Source: Bordetella parapertussis
Lineage (GTDB): Bacteria > Pseudomonadota > Gammaproteobacteria > Burkholderiales > SG8-39
Assembly (NCBI GenBank): GCA_945906975.1
Contig: CAMDRY010000213.1
Coordinates: 1 to 6,027, forward strand
DNA: 6,027 bases
Direction: 5' to 3'
Positions 1-5,927 of the stretch are shown one piece after another; position 1 is the first letter of the stretch; the number at the start of each line of letters is the position of its first letter. The position numbers and the translations under genes were made by a program. The notes under the pieces are model-generated. The model was given only the letters and a program-made list of their open reading frames with translations, was not told where the DNA came from and searched no databases.

Positions 1-58
1 GCGCGATCGCGAGCGCTATGGCGTGGTTATTCGCGAGGCTAATATTCGCATTGAGTGA
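1..58 (+). CDS. C-terminal end of a gene, possibly hydantoinase B / N-methylhydantoinase subunit (partial)
   Basis: An open frame enters from the left edge (codons in phase from base 2) and stops at TGA 56-58. It gives the last 18 residues, RDRERYGVVIREANIRIE. The ERYGVVI segment resembles the extreme C-terminus of HyuB-type ATP-dependent hydantoinase / acetone carboxylase subunits, where an 'EAAR-x-x-YGVV' stretch lies close to the end. That is inference from a very short match. HyuA/HyuB genes often lie beside TctC receptors in Burkholderiales, which fits the neighbourhood. The other two frames also run to the edge only briefly, so the frame choice rests on this similarity. The rest of the gene is outside the window. 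Confidence 0.45.
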   Translation, partial: RDRERYGVVIREANIRIE

Positions 59-121
59 GCAGGGGGCATGCCGATGCCTGGTTGATAGCCCACTATGGGG
101 ATGGTAAATAGCCAGGAAGGT

Positions 122-136
122 ATGACTACAAGTCAT
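122..136. repeat. Small inverted repeat ATGACT-aca-AGTCAT
   Basis: Perfect 6-bp arms with a 3-base gap, 64 bp after the stop of the left-edge gene. It could be a protein-binding dyad or a weak RNA hairpin. There is no T-run after it, so it is not an intrinsic terminator. A repeat of this size can also occur by chance. Confidence 0.35.
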
Positions 137-346
137 GAGTAAGTGCCCGTAGGATCGAAAATTTCCGCTTTTAGGTTCAAATCGAAACCAGAAAAAAGAT
201 TCAATAGGTTTTACCGCTTCTTTTTCTGTCATTGGACTGCCGGTTCAATGGGCGTGGATACAAGAAATCTATTCAAATTTCAATTTGACGATGCGAGCCA
301 GTCCTTCTCCCGCAACGCGGCTTGACTTTGCCGGCACCGCCATATC

Positions 347-366
347 CTCCGGAGCTCCGCATGCGG
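347..366. repeat. Three overlapping palindromes
   Basis: CTCCGGAG (347-354), CGGAGCTCCG (350-359) and CCGCATGCGG (357-366) are each perfectly self-complementary and overlap in 20 bp. They lie in the gene-free stretch, about 125 bp past the 3' end of the leftward operon. Their role is unknown. The arms can form only short alternative hairpins, and no T-run follows on either strand. Confidence 0.4.
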
Positions 367-491
367 GTGTTACCGACAATGGCGATGACACAGATTCAAC
401 CGGTCTTTGCAGATTTTACGAAGGCGAAAAATGCTTCGGGTAACTGCCTCTAGAGATTCCTATTTGTTGACCATACGGTGTTAATTGATCA

Positions 492-1751
492 TCAACCACC
501 CGCCGGCCCGCGCTGCGCGGCACTCATTCCCTGAAAATCAACGCCCGCGCGCTCCGGCAGCTGAATGCCGCGTGCCGGCTCGGTGTAGGGGCCGAGGCCG
601 CTGCGGATCGGCACCACCACCACGCGGTCCATGCCCTCGGGCTTTTTCCCTTCAATCGCGTCTTTCAACCAGTCCGCCAGCATGCCAAAGAAGGCGGTAC
701 CGCCGAAATTCGGCACGCCAATGGGGTTGTGAAAGCCGTTCTCCACCACCCACAGCTCCTTCGCCCCCGGTACCTTGCGGTAGATCTCCACCACGTCGCG
801 CAATGGGCCGATGTCGTCGTATTCCCCGGCGCAGAACAAGGACGGGCAGCGCACGCCCTCCACGAAGGCGTCCACCACCAGCCGCGAGGCAAAGGCGTCG
901 AATGCATCCTCATCGTGAATATTCGTCATGTACATGCCGATCTGCTTGGAACGCGGTGAAGCGGTTTCGAACAGGGCGCGCTTGGGACCGTAGGTTGCGG
1001 CGGCAGTGCCGATGGCTTTGACGCGCGCGTCGCGCGCGGCGAGAGCCATTGCCCAGTGCGAACCGAAAGAATAGCCCGAGGCCACCAGCTTCGAGGCATC
1101 CACCTCGGGTCGGCCGCACAACCAATCGAGCGCGGCCTGCGCCGCGCGGGGATAGTTGTCTTCAGTCAGCCACAACCGGCGCAGATTGCTCGTTCCCTGC
1201 CCGGGACCGTCGATCTGCAGGCAATGAAAGCCTCGCATCACAAACGGGTGATGCAGCGGATGCAGGCGCGATTCCTTGGTCTGATCCATGCCGGGCAGGT
1301 GCAGCACCGCCGGCGCCGGCGCGCCGCCACAGACGCGGTGGAACACGCCCTGGATGTAGTTGCCTTCGAATGGAATCTCCACCCGTTCGATCGGATGGTC
1401 GGCGTGTGGCATCAGACCTTCGTAACACTCGAGCATCTTCGCGTGCAGGTAGATTTTCTCTTGATTGCCGTCCTCGAATATCGAGTGTTGCGCCTCGCGG
1501 TAAATATCGCAGGCGTTCCAGAAAAGCTCCGCCGCGGTGAGCCCGTGCCCGCGCGCGGCCGCCTCGCGCGCCATGGCCTCGATGTGGCGGGCCTGCTTCT
1601 CCAGCACCCGCGGAATCATTTCGTAGCTCCTCACTTCGGCGGGCAGCTGGCGCGCATCCTGGCCAAAGCTCACCACCCTGCCGGTGGCCTTGACCAGATA
1701 GTCGAGAATCCATTGCTGGTTGTCGCGGCGGCGTTCAAGTTTCATGCTCAT
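492..1751 (-). CDS. Alpha/beta hydrolase with helical N-terminal domain (FrsA / 2,6-dihydropseudooxynicotine hydrolase type)
   Basis: A 419-aa cytoplasmic serine hydrolase with no signal peptide. Residues 1 to about 120 are mostly helical and polar, as in the lid domain of the 2,6-dihydropseudooxynicotine C-C hydrolase and FrsA-like proteins. Residues 125 to 365 form the alpha/beta fold: strand and oxyanion region HLPGMDQTKE (151-160), DGPGQGTSN (181-189), nucleophile elbow GYSFG (226-230, Ser228), acid in GEYDDIGP (Asp312 or Asp313), and His341 in ENGFHNPIG. The triad therefore looks complete. The last 50 or so residues, after the final helix WLKDAIEG, form an extra Pro/Gly-rich tail. Start ATG 1751 is chosen because AGGAG (1762-1758) sits 6 bases upstream. 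That site overlaps the TAG of the upstream receptor gene, so translation is probably coupled. The family cleaves C-C, ester or amide bonds. The substrate is not known. Confidence 0.9.
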   Translation of the reverse strand: MSMKLERRRDNQQWILDYLVKATGRVVSFGQDARQLPAEVRSYEMIPRVLEKQARHIEAMAREAAARGHGLTAAELFWNACDIYREAQHSIFEDGNQEKIYLHAKMLECYEGLMPHADHPIERVEIPFEGNYIQGVFHRVCGGAPAPAVLHLPGMDQTKESRLHPLHHPFVMRGFHCLQIDGPGQGTSNLRRLWLTEDNYPRAAQAALDWLCGRPEVDASKLVASGYSFGSHWAMALAARDARVKAIGTAAATYGPKRALFETASPRSKQIGMYMTNIHDEDAFDAFASRLVVDAFVEGVRCPSLFCAGEYDDIGPLRDVVEIYRKVPGAKELWVVENGFHNPIGVPNFGGTAFFGMLADWLKDAIEGKKPEGMDRVVVVPIRSGLGPYTEPARGIQLPERAGVDFQGMSAAQRGPAGG

Positions 1752-1760
1752 TGCTTTCTC

Positions 1761-2723
1761 CTAGTCGAGCTTCACACCGACAGCGCGAATGATCTTTCCG
1801 TACATCGCGTGTTGAGCCTGCAGCAACGCCGCCATCTCCTCGGGGGAACTGATGAAGGGTTCCACTCCTATGCCCTCGAGTTTTTGCGCCGTCGCCGGCT
1901 CGGCCAGCACCCTGTTCACTTCCATGTTGAGCCGAGTGATGATCGCTCGCGGCGTTGCGGCGGGCGCGTACACCCCGGCCCAGGGATTGATGCCCGCACC
2001 CGGGTAAAACTCGCCCAGCGCCGGCAGGTCGAAGGCGGATGTGCGCCTCTCGCCTGACACCGCCAGGGCACGCAACTTGCCCGACTTCACCTGAGTGAGG
2101 ATCGACGCGCCGGCGAACAGCACAGCCACCTCTCCGGAGACCGCGGCCGTTGTCGCGGGCGCGTCGCCCTTGTAGGGAACATGCATGAGTTCAACGCCTG
2201 CGCGCGACTTGAGTATCTCCATGATCAACTGGTGCTGGCTGCCGTTGCCGCCGGAAGCATACGAAAGAGGCGGGTTGGCCTTGCGCGCGAACTCGACGAA
2301 CTCGGGCAGCGTTTTTACGGGCAGCGAAGCGTTGACCGCCATGATGAAGTGGCTGCGAAACACGGTTGCCACGGCGGTGAGATCCTTCAGCGGATTCACC
2401 GGCATGCGCGGATAAAGGTGTGGGTTGATTGCCGCCATGCCCTCGGGCCCGAGCATCAGCGTGTAGCCGTCGGGCGCGGCTCGCGCGGCGGCCTCGGTAG
2501 CGATGACGCCGTTTGAGCCCGCGCGATTCTCGATCACCACCGGCTGCAGCAGGAGTTCGGAGAGCCGCTGGCCCACCACCCTCGCCACCACGTCCGGGCC
2601 ACCTCCGGGCGGAATGGGCACCAGCATCCGTATCGCCTGTGCGGGGTACTGGGCCGAGGCCGACACAGCGTGGATGCATCCGGCGAACAGCGGAAAAAGC
2701 AGGGAAGGGTGCAATGACCTCAT
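1761..2723 (-). CDS. Bug/TctC-family periplasmic solute-binding receptor
   Basis: A 320-aa extracytoplasmic receptor of the tripartite tricarboxylate transporter (Bug) family, which binds small carboxylates or related compounds in the periplasm. Residues 1-24 form a signal peptide (Arg2, hydrophobic LLFPLFAG, then SASA before Gln25). FAGC at 13-16 is a weak lipobox alternative. Family landmarks in order: VPIPPGGGPDVVAR (35-48), VVIENRAGSNG (62-72) followed by APDGYTLML, YASGGNGSQHQL (155-166), HVPYKGDAPA (181-190) and KLRALAVSGERR (216-227). The length is normal. Start ATG 2723 is preferred over the in-frame ATG at 2762 because AGGAGG lies 7 bases upstream and the signal peptide then begins correctly. 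The start overlaps the upstream hydrolase stop (TGATG). No TctA/TctB membrane genes are in the window, so it is an orphan receptor, which is common for Bug proteins. Confidence 0.95.
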   Translation of the reverse strand: MRSLHPSLLFPLFAGCIHAVSASAQYPAQAIRMLVPIPPGGGPDVVARVVGQRLSELLLQPVVIENRAGSNGVIATEAAARAAPDGYTLMLGPEGMAAINPHLYPRMPVNPLKDLTAVATVFRSHFIMAVNASLPVKTLPEFVEFARKANPPLSYASGGNGSQHQLIMEILKSRAGVELMHVPYKGDAPATTAAVSGEVAVLFAGASILTQVKSGKLRALAVSGERRTSAFDLPALGEFYPGAGINPWAGVYAPAATPRAIITRLNMEVNRVLAEPATAQKLEGIGVEPFISSPEEMAALLQAQHAMYGKIIRAVGVKLD

Positions 2724-3589
2724 CAGAAATCCTCCTGGGAACGCAAATTTCGCGACAGCCATTCAATCACAAGTTGTTGCAGCCCCGCGTCACCGGAGGC
2801 GAAATGGTCGGCACCATCGAACAGCTGCAACTCGCAGCCGGGCCCGGCCGCCGCGGCCAGATGCTCGGACTCCGACGCCGGCACCACCTTGTCGCCGCGC
2901 GGATGGGTGAGCAGCAGGGGCCTGGGCGCGATCCGGCCAGCCACCCGCTCGGGGCTGAAAGCGAGCATGCTGAGTGCCGTCTCGTAATGAAATTGCATGT
3001 GCGCCCCCGGTGAAAGGCCAACATGGTTTGCCGCGGGGATGGCGACGATGTCGAAGCGGTCGATACTCGCCGCCTTGCCCGTGCTGCGATGTTCTTCCCT
3101 GGCCGCCTCCAGCCTTGCGAGAAACGCGCGCCAGCTTCCTTCCCCGGGATACTGAAACCGGAAGCGCCGCTCGCCATCACCAATGGCACCATTGGCGACA
3201 CATGCCCGGATGCGTGCATCCTCCGCCGTGGCCTGGATCGCCACCGAACCGCCCAGACTGCCGCCGATCACCGCGATGCGATCCGCGTCCACTTCGGGCA
3301 GAGAGGCGAGATGGGAAACCGCGTTGCGCAGGTCTTCGACTTCCTCCTCGCAGATTACGCGGCCCGGTTCACCCTCGCTCTTTCCACAGCCGCGAAAATC
3401 AAATCGCAGTGTTACATGGCCCGCGCCAGCCAGCGCGCTCGCGAATGCCGCCCGGTCCGCTCCACGGGAGTTGCCGCCAAATCCATGGCAGACCACGACC
3501 GCCGGGGCCGGCCCCGCGATTCGCTCAGGCAGGTGCAGCGTCCCGGACAAACGTAATCCGGCGGATATAAACGAGGCTTCGCATTCCAT
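2723..3589 (-). CDS. Alpha/beta hydrolase, S33/Hydrolase_4-like esterase or acyl hydrolase
   Basis: A 288-aa soluble serine hydrolase and the first gene of the leftward operon. The fold is complete: oxyanion HGFGGN (35-40), RFDFRGCGKSEG (62-73, the usual D-x-R-G-x-G-x-S turn), nucleophile elbow GGSLGG (109-114, Ser111), acid Asp233 in HPRGDKVVP, and His262 in GADHF. The N-terminal strand pair ending in LSGTLHLP, followed by PAVVVCHGF, is typical of the dienelactone hydrolase / cinnamoyl esterase-like group of PF12146-type enzymes. A lid of about 60 residues lies between 140 and 205. The start ATG 3589 has only a weak GGTGA upstream. No better in-frame start was seen. The gene ends in TGATG overlap with the TctC receptor gene. 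It is not closely similar to the 419-aa hydrolase at the other end of the operon. Its substrate is unknown; an ester or activated acid is likely. Confidence 0.9.
   Translation of the reverse strand: MECEASFISAGLRLSGTLHLPERIAGPAPAVVVCHGFGGNSRGADRAAFASALAGAGHVTLRFDFRGCGKSEGEPGRVICEEEVEDLRNAVSHLASLPEVDADRIAVIGGSLGGSVAIQATAEDARIRACVANGAIGDGERRFRFQYPGEGSWRAFLARLEAAREEHRSTGKAASIDRFDIVAIPAANHVGLSPGAHMQFHYETALSMLAFSPERVAGRIAPRPLLLTHPRGDKVVPASESEHLAAAAGPGCELQLFDGADHFASGDAGLQQLVIEWLSRNLRSQEDF
2731..2736 (-). promoter_or_regulatory. Ribosome binding site AGGAGG that fixes the TctC start
   Basis: A full AGGAGG read on the minus strand, 7 bases before ATG 2723, lying inside the last codons of the upstream hydrolase. 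It supports the shorter start over the ATG at 2762, and it shows that the two genes are translationally coupled. Confidence 0.85.
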
Positions 3590-3855
3590 GGGTCACCAGG
3601 AAATAAAATTTTAGGTGCCCCAGATCGCAACATTGTGAGTCCGGGCAGGCTTTCCATCACCGTTGCACATCCGGCAGCGATTTCAACCGGCAAAACACCT
3701 CCGCATATTCTACCTTTCCGGACTTCGCCGTTTTCCCAGTAAACCCAGGATCGGGCATCGGCAAACGCAGGATTTAAACATAATCGATGATGTGCGCGAT
3801 TATGAAACCCTGAATCACAAGATGGCAGAGCATTCCATCCGCTCATGCCTCCTGC
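3590..3855. promoter_or_regulatory. Upstream region of the leftward operon
   Basis: This 266-bp stretch lies between the leftward hydrolase and the truncated receptor and should hold the operon promoter. On the minus strand a TAAAAT (3613-3608) lies about 18 bases before the ATG and could be a -10 box, but no good -35 is correctly spaced from it. The stretch also contains the break point of the truncated receptor. No intact gene is seen on either strand. Confidence 0.35.
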
Positions 3856-4203
3856 GTGCCGAGTCGGGTACAGGACGGCAACTTGATAGCGTTGGCACTG
3901 ACCACCGCGCAACGCTCAGTCTTGGCACCGGGCTTCCAGACCCTGGCCGAGGCAGGAATTGCGGGCGTGGATGTGCCAAGCGGGCAGGGCTTGTTGCTGC
4001 CGGTGGGAACACCGCGCGAGATCGTGATGAGAGTCAACAGTATGGTGAACCAGGCATTGAACAGCGATGAAGTGAGAAAGGGTTTCATTGCCCGCGGCTT
4101 CACGCCGGCGCCGGCCACGCCCGAGGCGTTTGCTGCATTTCTGGTGGCGGAAATGCAGAAATACTCGGAGTTGATCAAGCGGCTGAATGTGACTCTGGAG
4201 TAA
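3856..4203 (+). pseudogene. C-terminal fragment of a second Bug/TctC receptor
   Basis: The open frame encodes about 105 residues matching only the last third of a TctC receptor. VQDGNLIALALTTAQR corresponds to the family's 'SGKLRALAV' region. FQTLAEAGIAG matches the usual 'P-T-x-x-E-A-G' segment. PVGTPREIVMRVN matches the 'P-x-G-T-P-x-x-I-V-x-R-L-N' segment, and the last 20 residues match the family's end. The signal peptide and the first two thirds, including the GGG-DxxAR and ENR-G-GG regions, are absent. The frame is open back only to 3814, and the other two frames upstream show no receptor sequence. A GTG at 3856 could start a short protein, but it would lack most of both lobes and any export signal. 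It differs clearly from the intact receptor at 1761-2723, so it is a separate paralogue that was cut, not a recent local copy. Confidence 0.85.
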
Positions 4204-4224
4204 GGCCCTTGGCCGATTGCGGAA
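4204..4224. other. Short gap between convergent ends
   Basis: Only 21 bp separate the TAA of the receptor fragment from the 3' end of the IclR gene. It contains GGCC-ctt-GGCC, a 4-bp repeat without a T-run, so no terminator is called. Confidence 0.5.
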
Positions 4225-5001
4225 TCATCGCCGGGTACGATCAATTGATTTAGCTGCCGGACGAAAGCCGATAGCCTGAGACAGCGCCGCAGCGTGCTTC
4301 GCGAGGATGCGCGCGTCCTTGCTGCGGGGATTGTCGCTGAATTCACCAATGAAACCGATGGCTGTCAGCGCGCCGGCGAGCAATCCACCTGGGCCGAAAA
4401 CCGGCGCGGCAAGCGCAGCCACGTTGGGTGTGCGCGTGTTGGATTCGTGGGCGACGCCATCTTTGCGGGTTCTTACCTTTATCTCGGCGAATCGGTTTGC
4501 GCTTATTCCTGGGCCTTCCTTGGCGGCCGCCAGCACCGGCGCAACCAGGTCTTCATGCATCCAGGCAAGGAACACGTCGGCGGTGGCCGATCCCCACAGC
4601 GGAAGCACGGTGCCCATTCGCTGGTGGACCGACAAGGGTCGCAGACCCTGCTCGGAATGAACCACCAACGGTCCCCGATTTCCCCAAAGGGAGAAAAATC
4701 CGGTGTGTCCGGTTTCGTCACGCAGATTGCGCACAGTCTGGGCGGCCAGCGTGCCGATATCCGTTTTTGCAAGCGCCGCCAAACCTATCTGCAAGGAATA
4801 GCTGCCCAGGCTGTACTGGTTTGTCGCGGGATCCTGGCTCACCAGGCCCGTGCGCACCAGGCTGACCAGATAGTGGTGGGTTTTGCTGAGCAGAAAGCCC
4901 GCTGATCGCGAAATCTGGGTAAGGGTCAGCGATCCCGGCGCCTGCTCGATGATTCGCAGCAACGCAATGGCCGTTTCAACGGATCCGATTCCTTTTTGCA
5001 T
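4225..5001 (-). CDS. IclR-family transcriptional regulator
   Basis: A 258-aa DNA-binding regulator. Residues 4-75 are the winged helix-turn-helix: GIGSVETAIALLRIIEQ, then LTLTQISRSAGFLLSKTHHYLVSLVRTGLV (numbers about 25-54) and a wing ending in YSLGSYSLQIG. Residues 80-250 are the IclR effector domain, with LPLWGSATADVFLA (133-146) matching the usual 'G-S-A-x-G-x-A-x-L-A' helix and AALAAPVFGPGGLLAGALTAIG (195-216, in part) forming the ligand-site strand. Start ATG 5001 is preferred over the in-frame ATG 5049, because AAGG lies 6 bases upstream and IclR proteins normally begin just before G-x-x-S-V-E. The longer form has no ribosome site and would put the start inside the inverted repeat. It is divergent from the hydrolase/monooxygenase genes, so it probably controls them and itself. 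The effector is unknown. Confidence 0.93.
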   Translation of the reverse strand: MQKGIGSVETAIALLRIIEQAPGSLTLTQISRSAGFLLSKTHHYLVSLVRTGLVSQDPATNQYSLGSYSLQIGLAALAKTDIGTLAAQTVRNLRDETGHTGFFSLWGNRGPLVVHSEQGLRPLSVHQRMGTVLPLWGSATADVFLAWMHEDLVAPVLAAAKEGPGISANRFAEIKVRTRKDGVAHESNTRTPNVAALAAPVFGPGGLLAGALTAIGFIGEFSDNPRSKDARILAKHAAALSQAIGFRPAAKSIDRTRR

Positions 5002-5040
5002 ATTGAGCCTTGCGGGGTGCGTCCGTTCCTGATGGCGTAA

Positions 5041-5075
5041 TTTGACCATATTAAAGCAATTGCAAATTGGTCAAA
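5041..5075. promoter_or_regulatory. Candidate IclR operator: inverted repeat TTTGACCA / TGGTCAAA
   Basis: Perfect 8-bp arms at 5041-5048 and 5068-5075 are separated by 19 bp. The gap is AT-rich and includes the palindrome GCAATTGC (5056-5063). The repeat lies between the divergent IclR and hydrolase starts and overlaps candidate promoter elements on both strands, which is where IclR-family regulators commonly bind. Binding itself is inference. Confidence 0.6.
5045..5074 (-). promoter_or_regulatory. Candidate promoter for the IclR gene
   Basis: On the minus strand TTGACC (5074-5069, inside the right arm of the inverted repeat) is followed by TAATAT (5053-5048) at 15 bp, or TATGGT (5050-5045) at 18 bp. 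Both -10 options are imperfect. The overlap with the repeat suggests autoregulation. Confidence 0.3.
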
Positions 5076-5089
5076 GTAACTCCTACGAT
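5060..5089 (+). promoter_or_regulatory. Candidate sigma70 promoter for hydrolase-monooxygenase genes
   Basis: TTGCAA (5060-5065, 4 of 6 consensus) and TACGAT (5084-5089, 4 of 6) are separated by 18 bp. They would start transcription about 20 bp before ATG 5115. The -35 end overlaps the inverted repeat, so a bound regulator could block or recruit polymerase here. Confidence 0.4.
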
Positions 5090-5100
5090 CCGGCTCTTTG

Positions 5101-5106
5101 AGGAGG
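5101..5106 (+). promoter_or_regulatory. Ribosome binding site AGGAGG that fixes the hydrolase start
   Basis: AGGAGG is 8 bases before ATG 5115. It decides against the in-frame upstream start at 5067, which lies inside the operator region and has no ribosome site. Confidence 0.85.
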
Positions 5107-5114
5107 CACTACCC

Positions 5115-5927
5115 ATGGAACCGCAATTGACCTCCACTACGGTGGCCGGGGCACGCATTGAATTGATCCGATGCGGCAAAGGTCGCCCCATACTGTTCCT
5201 TCATCCGCATATCGGCCTGGAACAGGCGCAACCGTTTATCAAACTGTTGGCCGCCGACGCGGAGGTGCTCGCCCCTTCCCATCCGGGATATGGGGAAAGC
5301 GAACGGCCCAAGGGCGTTACCTCCATAGACGATATTGCCTACCTGTATCTGGAGATGCTGAGTGACCTTGATTTGCACGATGTCATGCTTGTGGGTTCTT
5401 CTTTGGGGGCCTGGATCGCGCTTGAAATGGCGGTCAAGTCCCCCGAGCGGATCTCCCGGATGGTGCTGGTTGATCCGGTCGGCGTCAAATTCAGCGCTCG
5501 CGACAAGCTCGACATCGCCGACCTGTACGCCATTCCTGATAAAAAATTCGTCGAACTGGCCTACCACGACCCCAAGCTCGCGATTCGAGACTATGCCGCG
5601 ATGTCGGAGGAGCAACTGATCGTGGTCGCGCGCAACAGCGAGTCGACCGCACGATACGCCTGGAGTCCCTACATGTATGACCCCCGGTTGCGCCACTTGT
5701 TGTACCGCCTCCACGTGCCGACGCTGATACTGTGGGGCGCGAGCGACCAATTTGCACCGCTTGCCAATGGAAAGAACTATGTCGAGGCGATAGAGGGGGC
5801 AAAATTCATGGAAATTGCCAACGCCGGGCACTTCCCCCACATCGAACAACCGGAAGCAACCGCCGCCGCGATATCTGCATTTATTCAATCCCGGTCCGTG
5901 GCCGGGAAGCAAAAGGAGGTCGCATGA
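5115..5927 (+). CDS. Alpha/beta hydrolase paired with a luciferase-like monooxygenase
   Basis: A 270-aa soluble serine hydrolase of the fold-1 (PF00561/PF12697) group, similar in shape to meta-cleavage-product hydrolases. Visible elements: LFLHPHIGLE (27-36, oxyanion region), APSHPGYGESERP (53-65), nucleophile elbow GSSLG (94-98, Ser96), LVDPVGVK (118-125), acid Asp211 in WGASDQFAP, and His239 in NAGHFPHIEQP. The cap lies roughly at 125-195. The oxyanion motif is HPHIG and not the common HG-G. This combination with 'SHPG-G-SERP' and 'DPVG-K' is seen in hydrolases that neighbour LLM flavin monooxygenases. The start is set by AGGAGG at 5101. The stop overlaps the next gene's start as ATGA, so the two are co-translated. 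The likely job is hydrolysis of the substrate or the product of that monooxygenase; the compound is unknown. Confidence 0.92.
   Translation: MEPQLTSTTVAGARIELIRCGKGRPILFLHPHIGLEQAQPFIKLLAADAEVLAPSHPGYGESERPKGVTSIDDIAYLYLEMLSDLDLHDVMLVGSSLGAWIALEMAVKSPERISRMVLVDPVGVKFSARDKLDIADLYAIPDKKFVELAYHDPKLAIRDYAAMSEEQLIVVARNSESTARYAWSPYMYDPRLRHLLYRLHVPTLILWGASDQFAPLANGKNYVEAIEGAKFMEIANAGHFPHIEQPEATAAAISAFIQSRSVAGKQKEVA
5913..5920 (+). promoter_or_regulatory. Very strong ribosome binding site AAGGAGGT
   Basis: This 8-base match to the anti-Shine-Dalgarno sequence lies in the last codons of the hydrolase, 3 bases before the ATG at 5924. It supports coupled, efficient translation of the monooxygenase. Confidence 0.8.

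Larger units (their letters stand above)
59..491. other. Convergent intergenic region, 433 bp, no credible gene
   Basis: This stretch lies between a rightward gene end and the 3' end of the leftward operon. Its middle part (about 155-290) is clearly AT-richer than the flanking genes. It holds a 6-bp inverted repeat with a 3-base gap (ATGACT/AGTCAT, 122-136), a spaced inverted repeat CAGAAAAA/TTTTTCTG (189-196 and 221-228), and overlapping short palindromes at 347-366. Two weak open frames exist: a GTG-started 60-codon frame at 143-325 and a 97-codon stop-free frame at 153-443. Neither has a ribosome binding site or a recognisable protein. No GC-rich hairpin followed by a T-run was found, although terminators would be expected here. 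Confidence 0.6.

Noticed and set aside
65..78. GGCAT-GCCG-ATGCC hairpin just after the left-edge gene as a terminator
   Set aside because: Only a 5-bp stem and no T-run follows.
189..228. CAGAAAAA ... TTTTTCTG as a transcription terminator
   Set aside because: The stem would be AT-rich, the loop is 24 bases, and there is no GC-rich hairpin directly before the T-run.
143..325. 60-codon frame with GTG start
   Set aside because: No ribosome binding site, basic and Phe-rich composition caused by AT-rich DNA, and no similarity recognised.
1056..2057. 333-codon open frame on the + strand
   Set aside because: It runs antisense across a clear hydrolase and the end of a clear TctC receptor. Its translation is rich in Arg, His and Gln with no recognisable domain, as expected opposite GC-rich genes.
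3412..3912. 166-codon minus-strand frame extending over the operon's upstream region
   Set aside because: About a third overlaps the hydrolase in another frame, third-position G+C is low compared with real genes here, and no domain is recognised. A relic cannot be fully excluded.
3663..4070. 135-codon + frame overlapping the receptor fragment
   Set aside because: It is in a different frame from the TctC similarity, and its Arg/Gly-rich end is the out-of-frame reading of that fragment.
5109..5912. 267-codon open frame on the minus strand
   Set aside because: Antisense of the hydrolase with a complete catalytic triad; no family features and no ribosome site.
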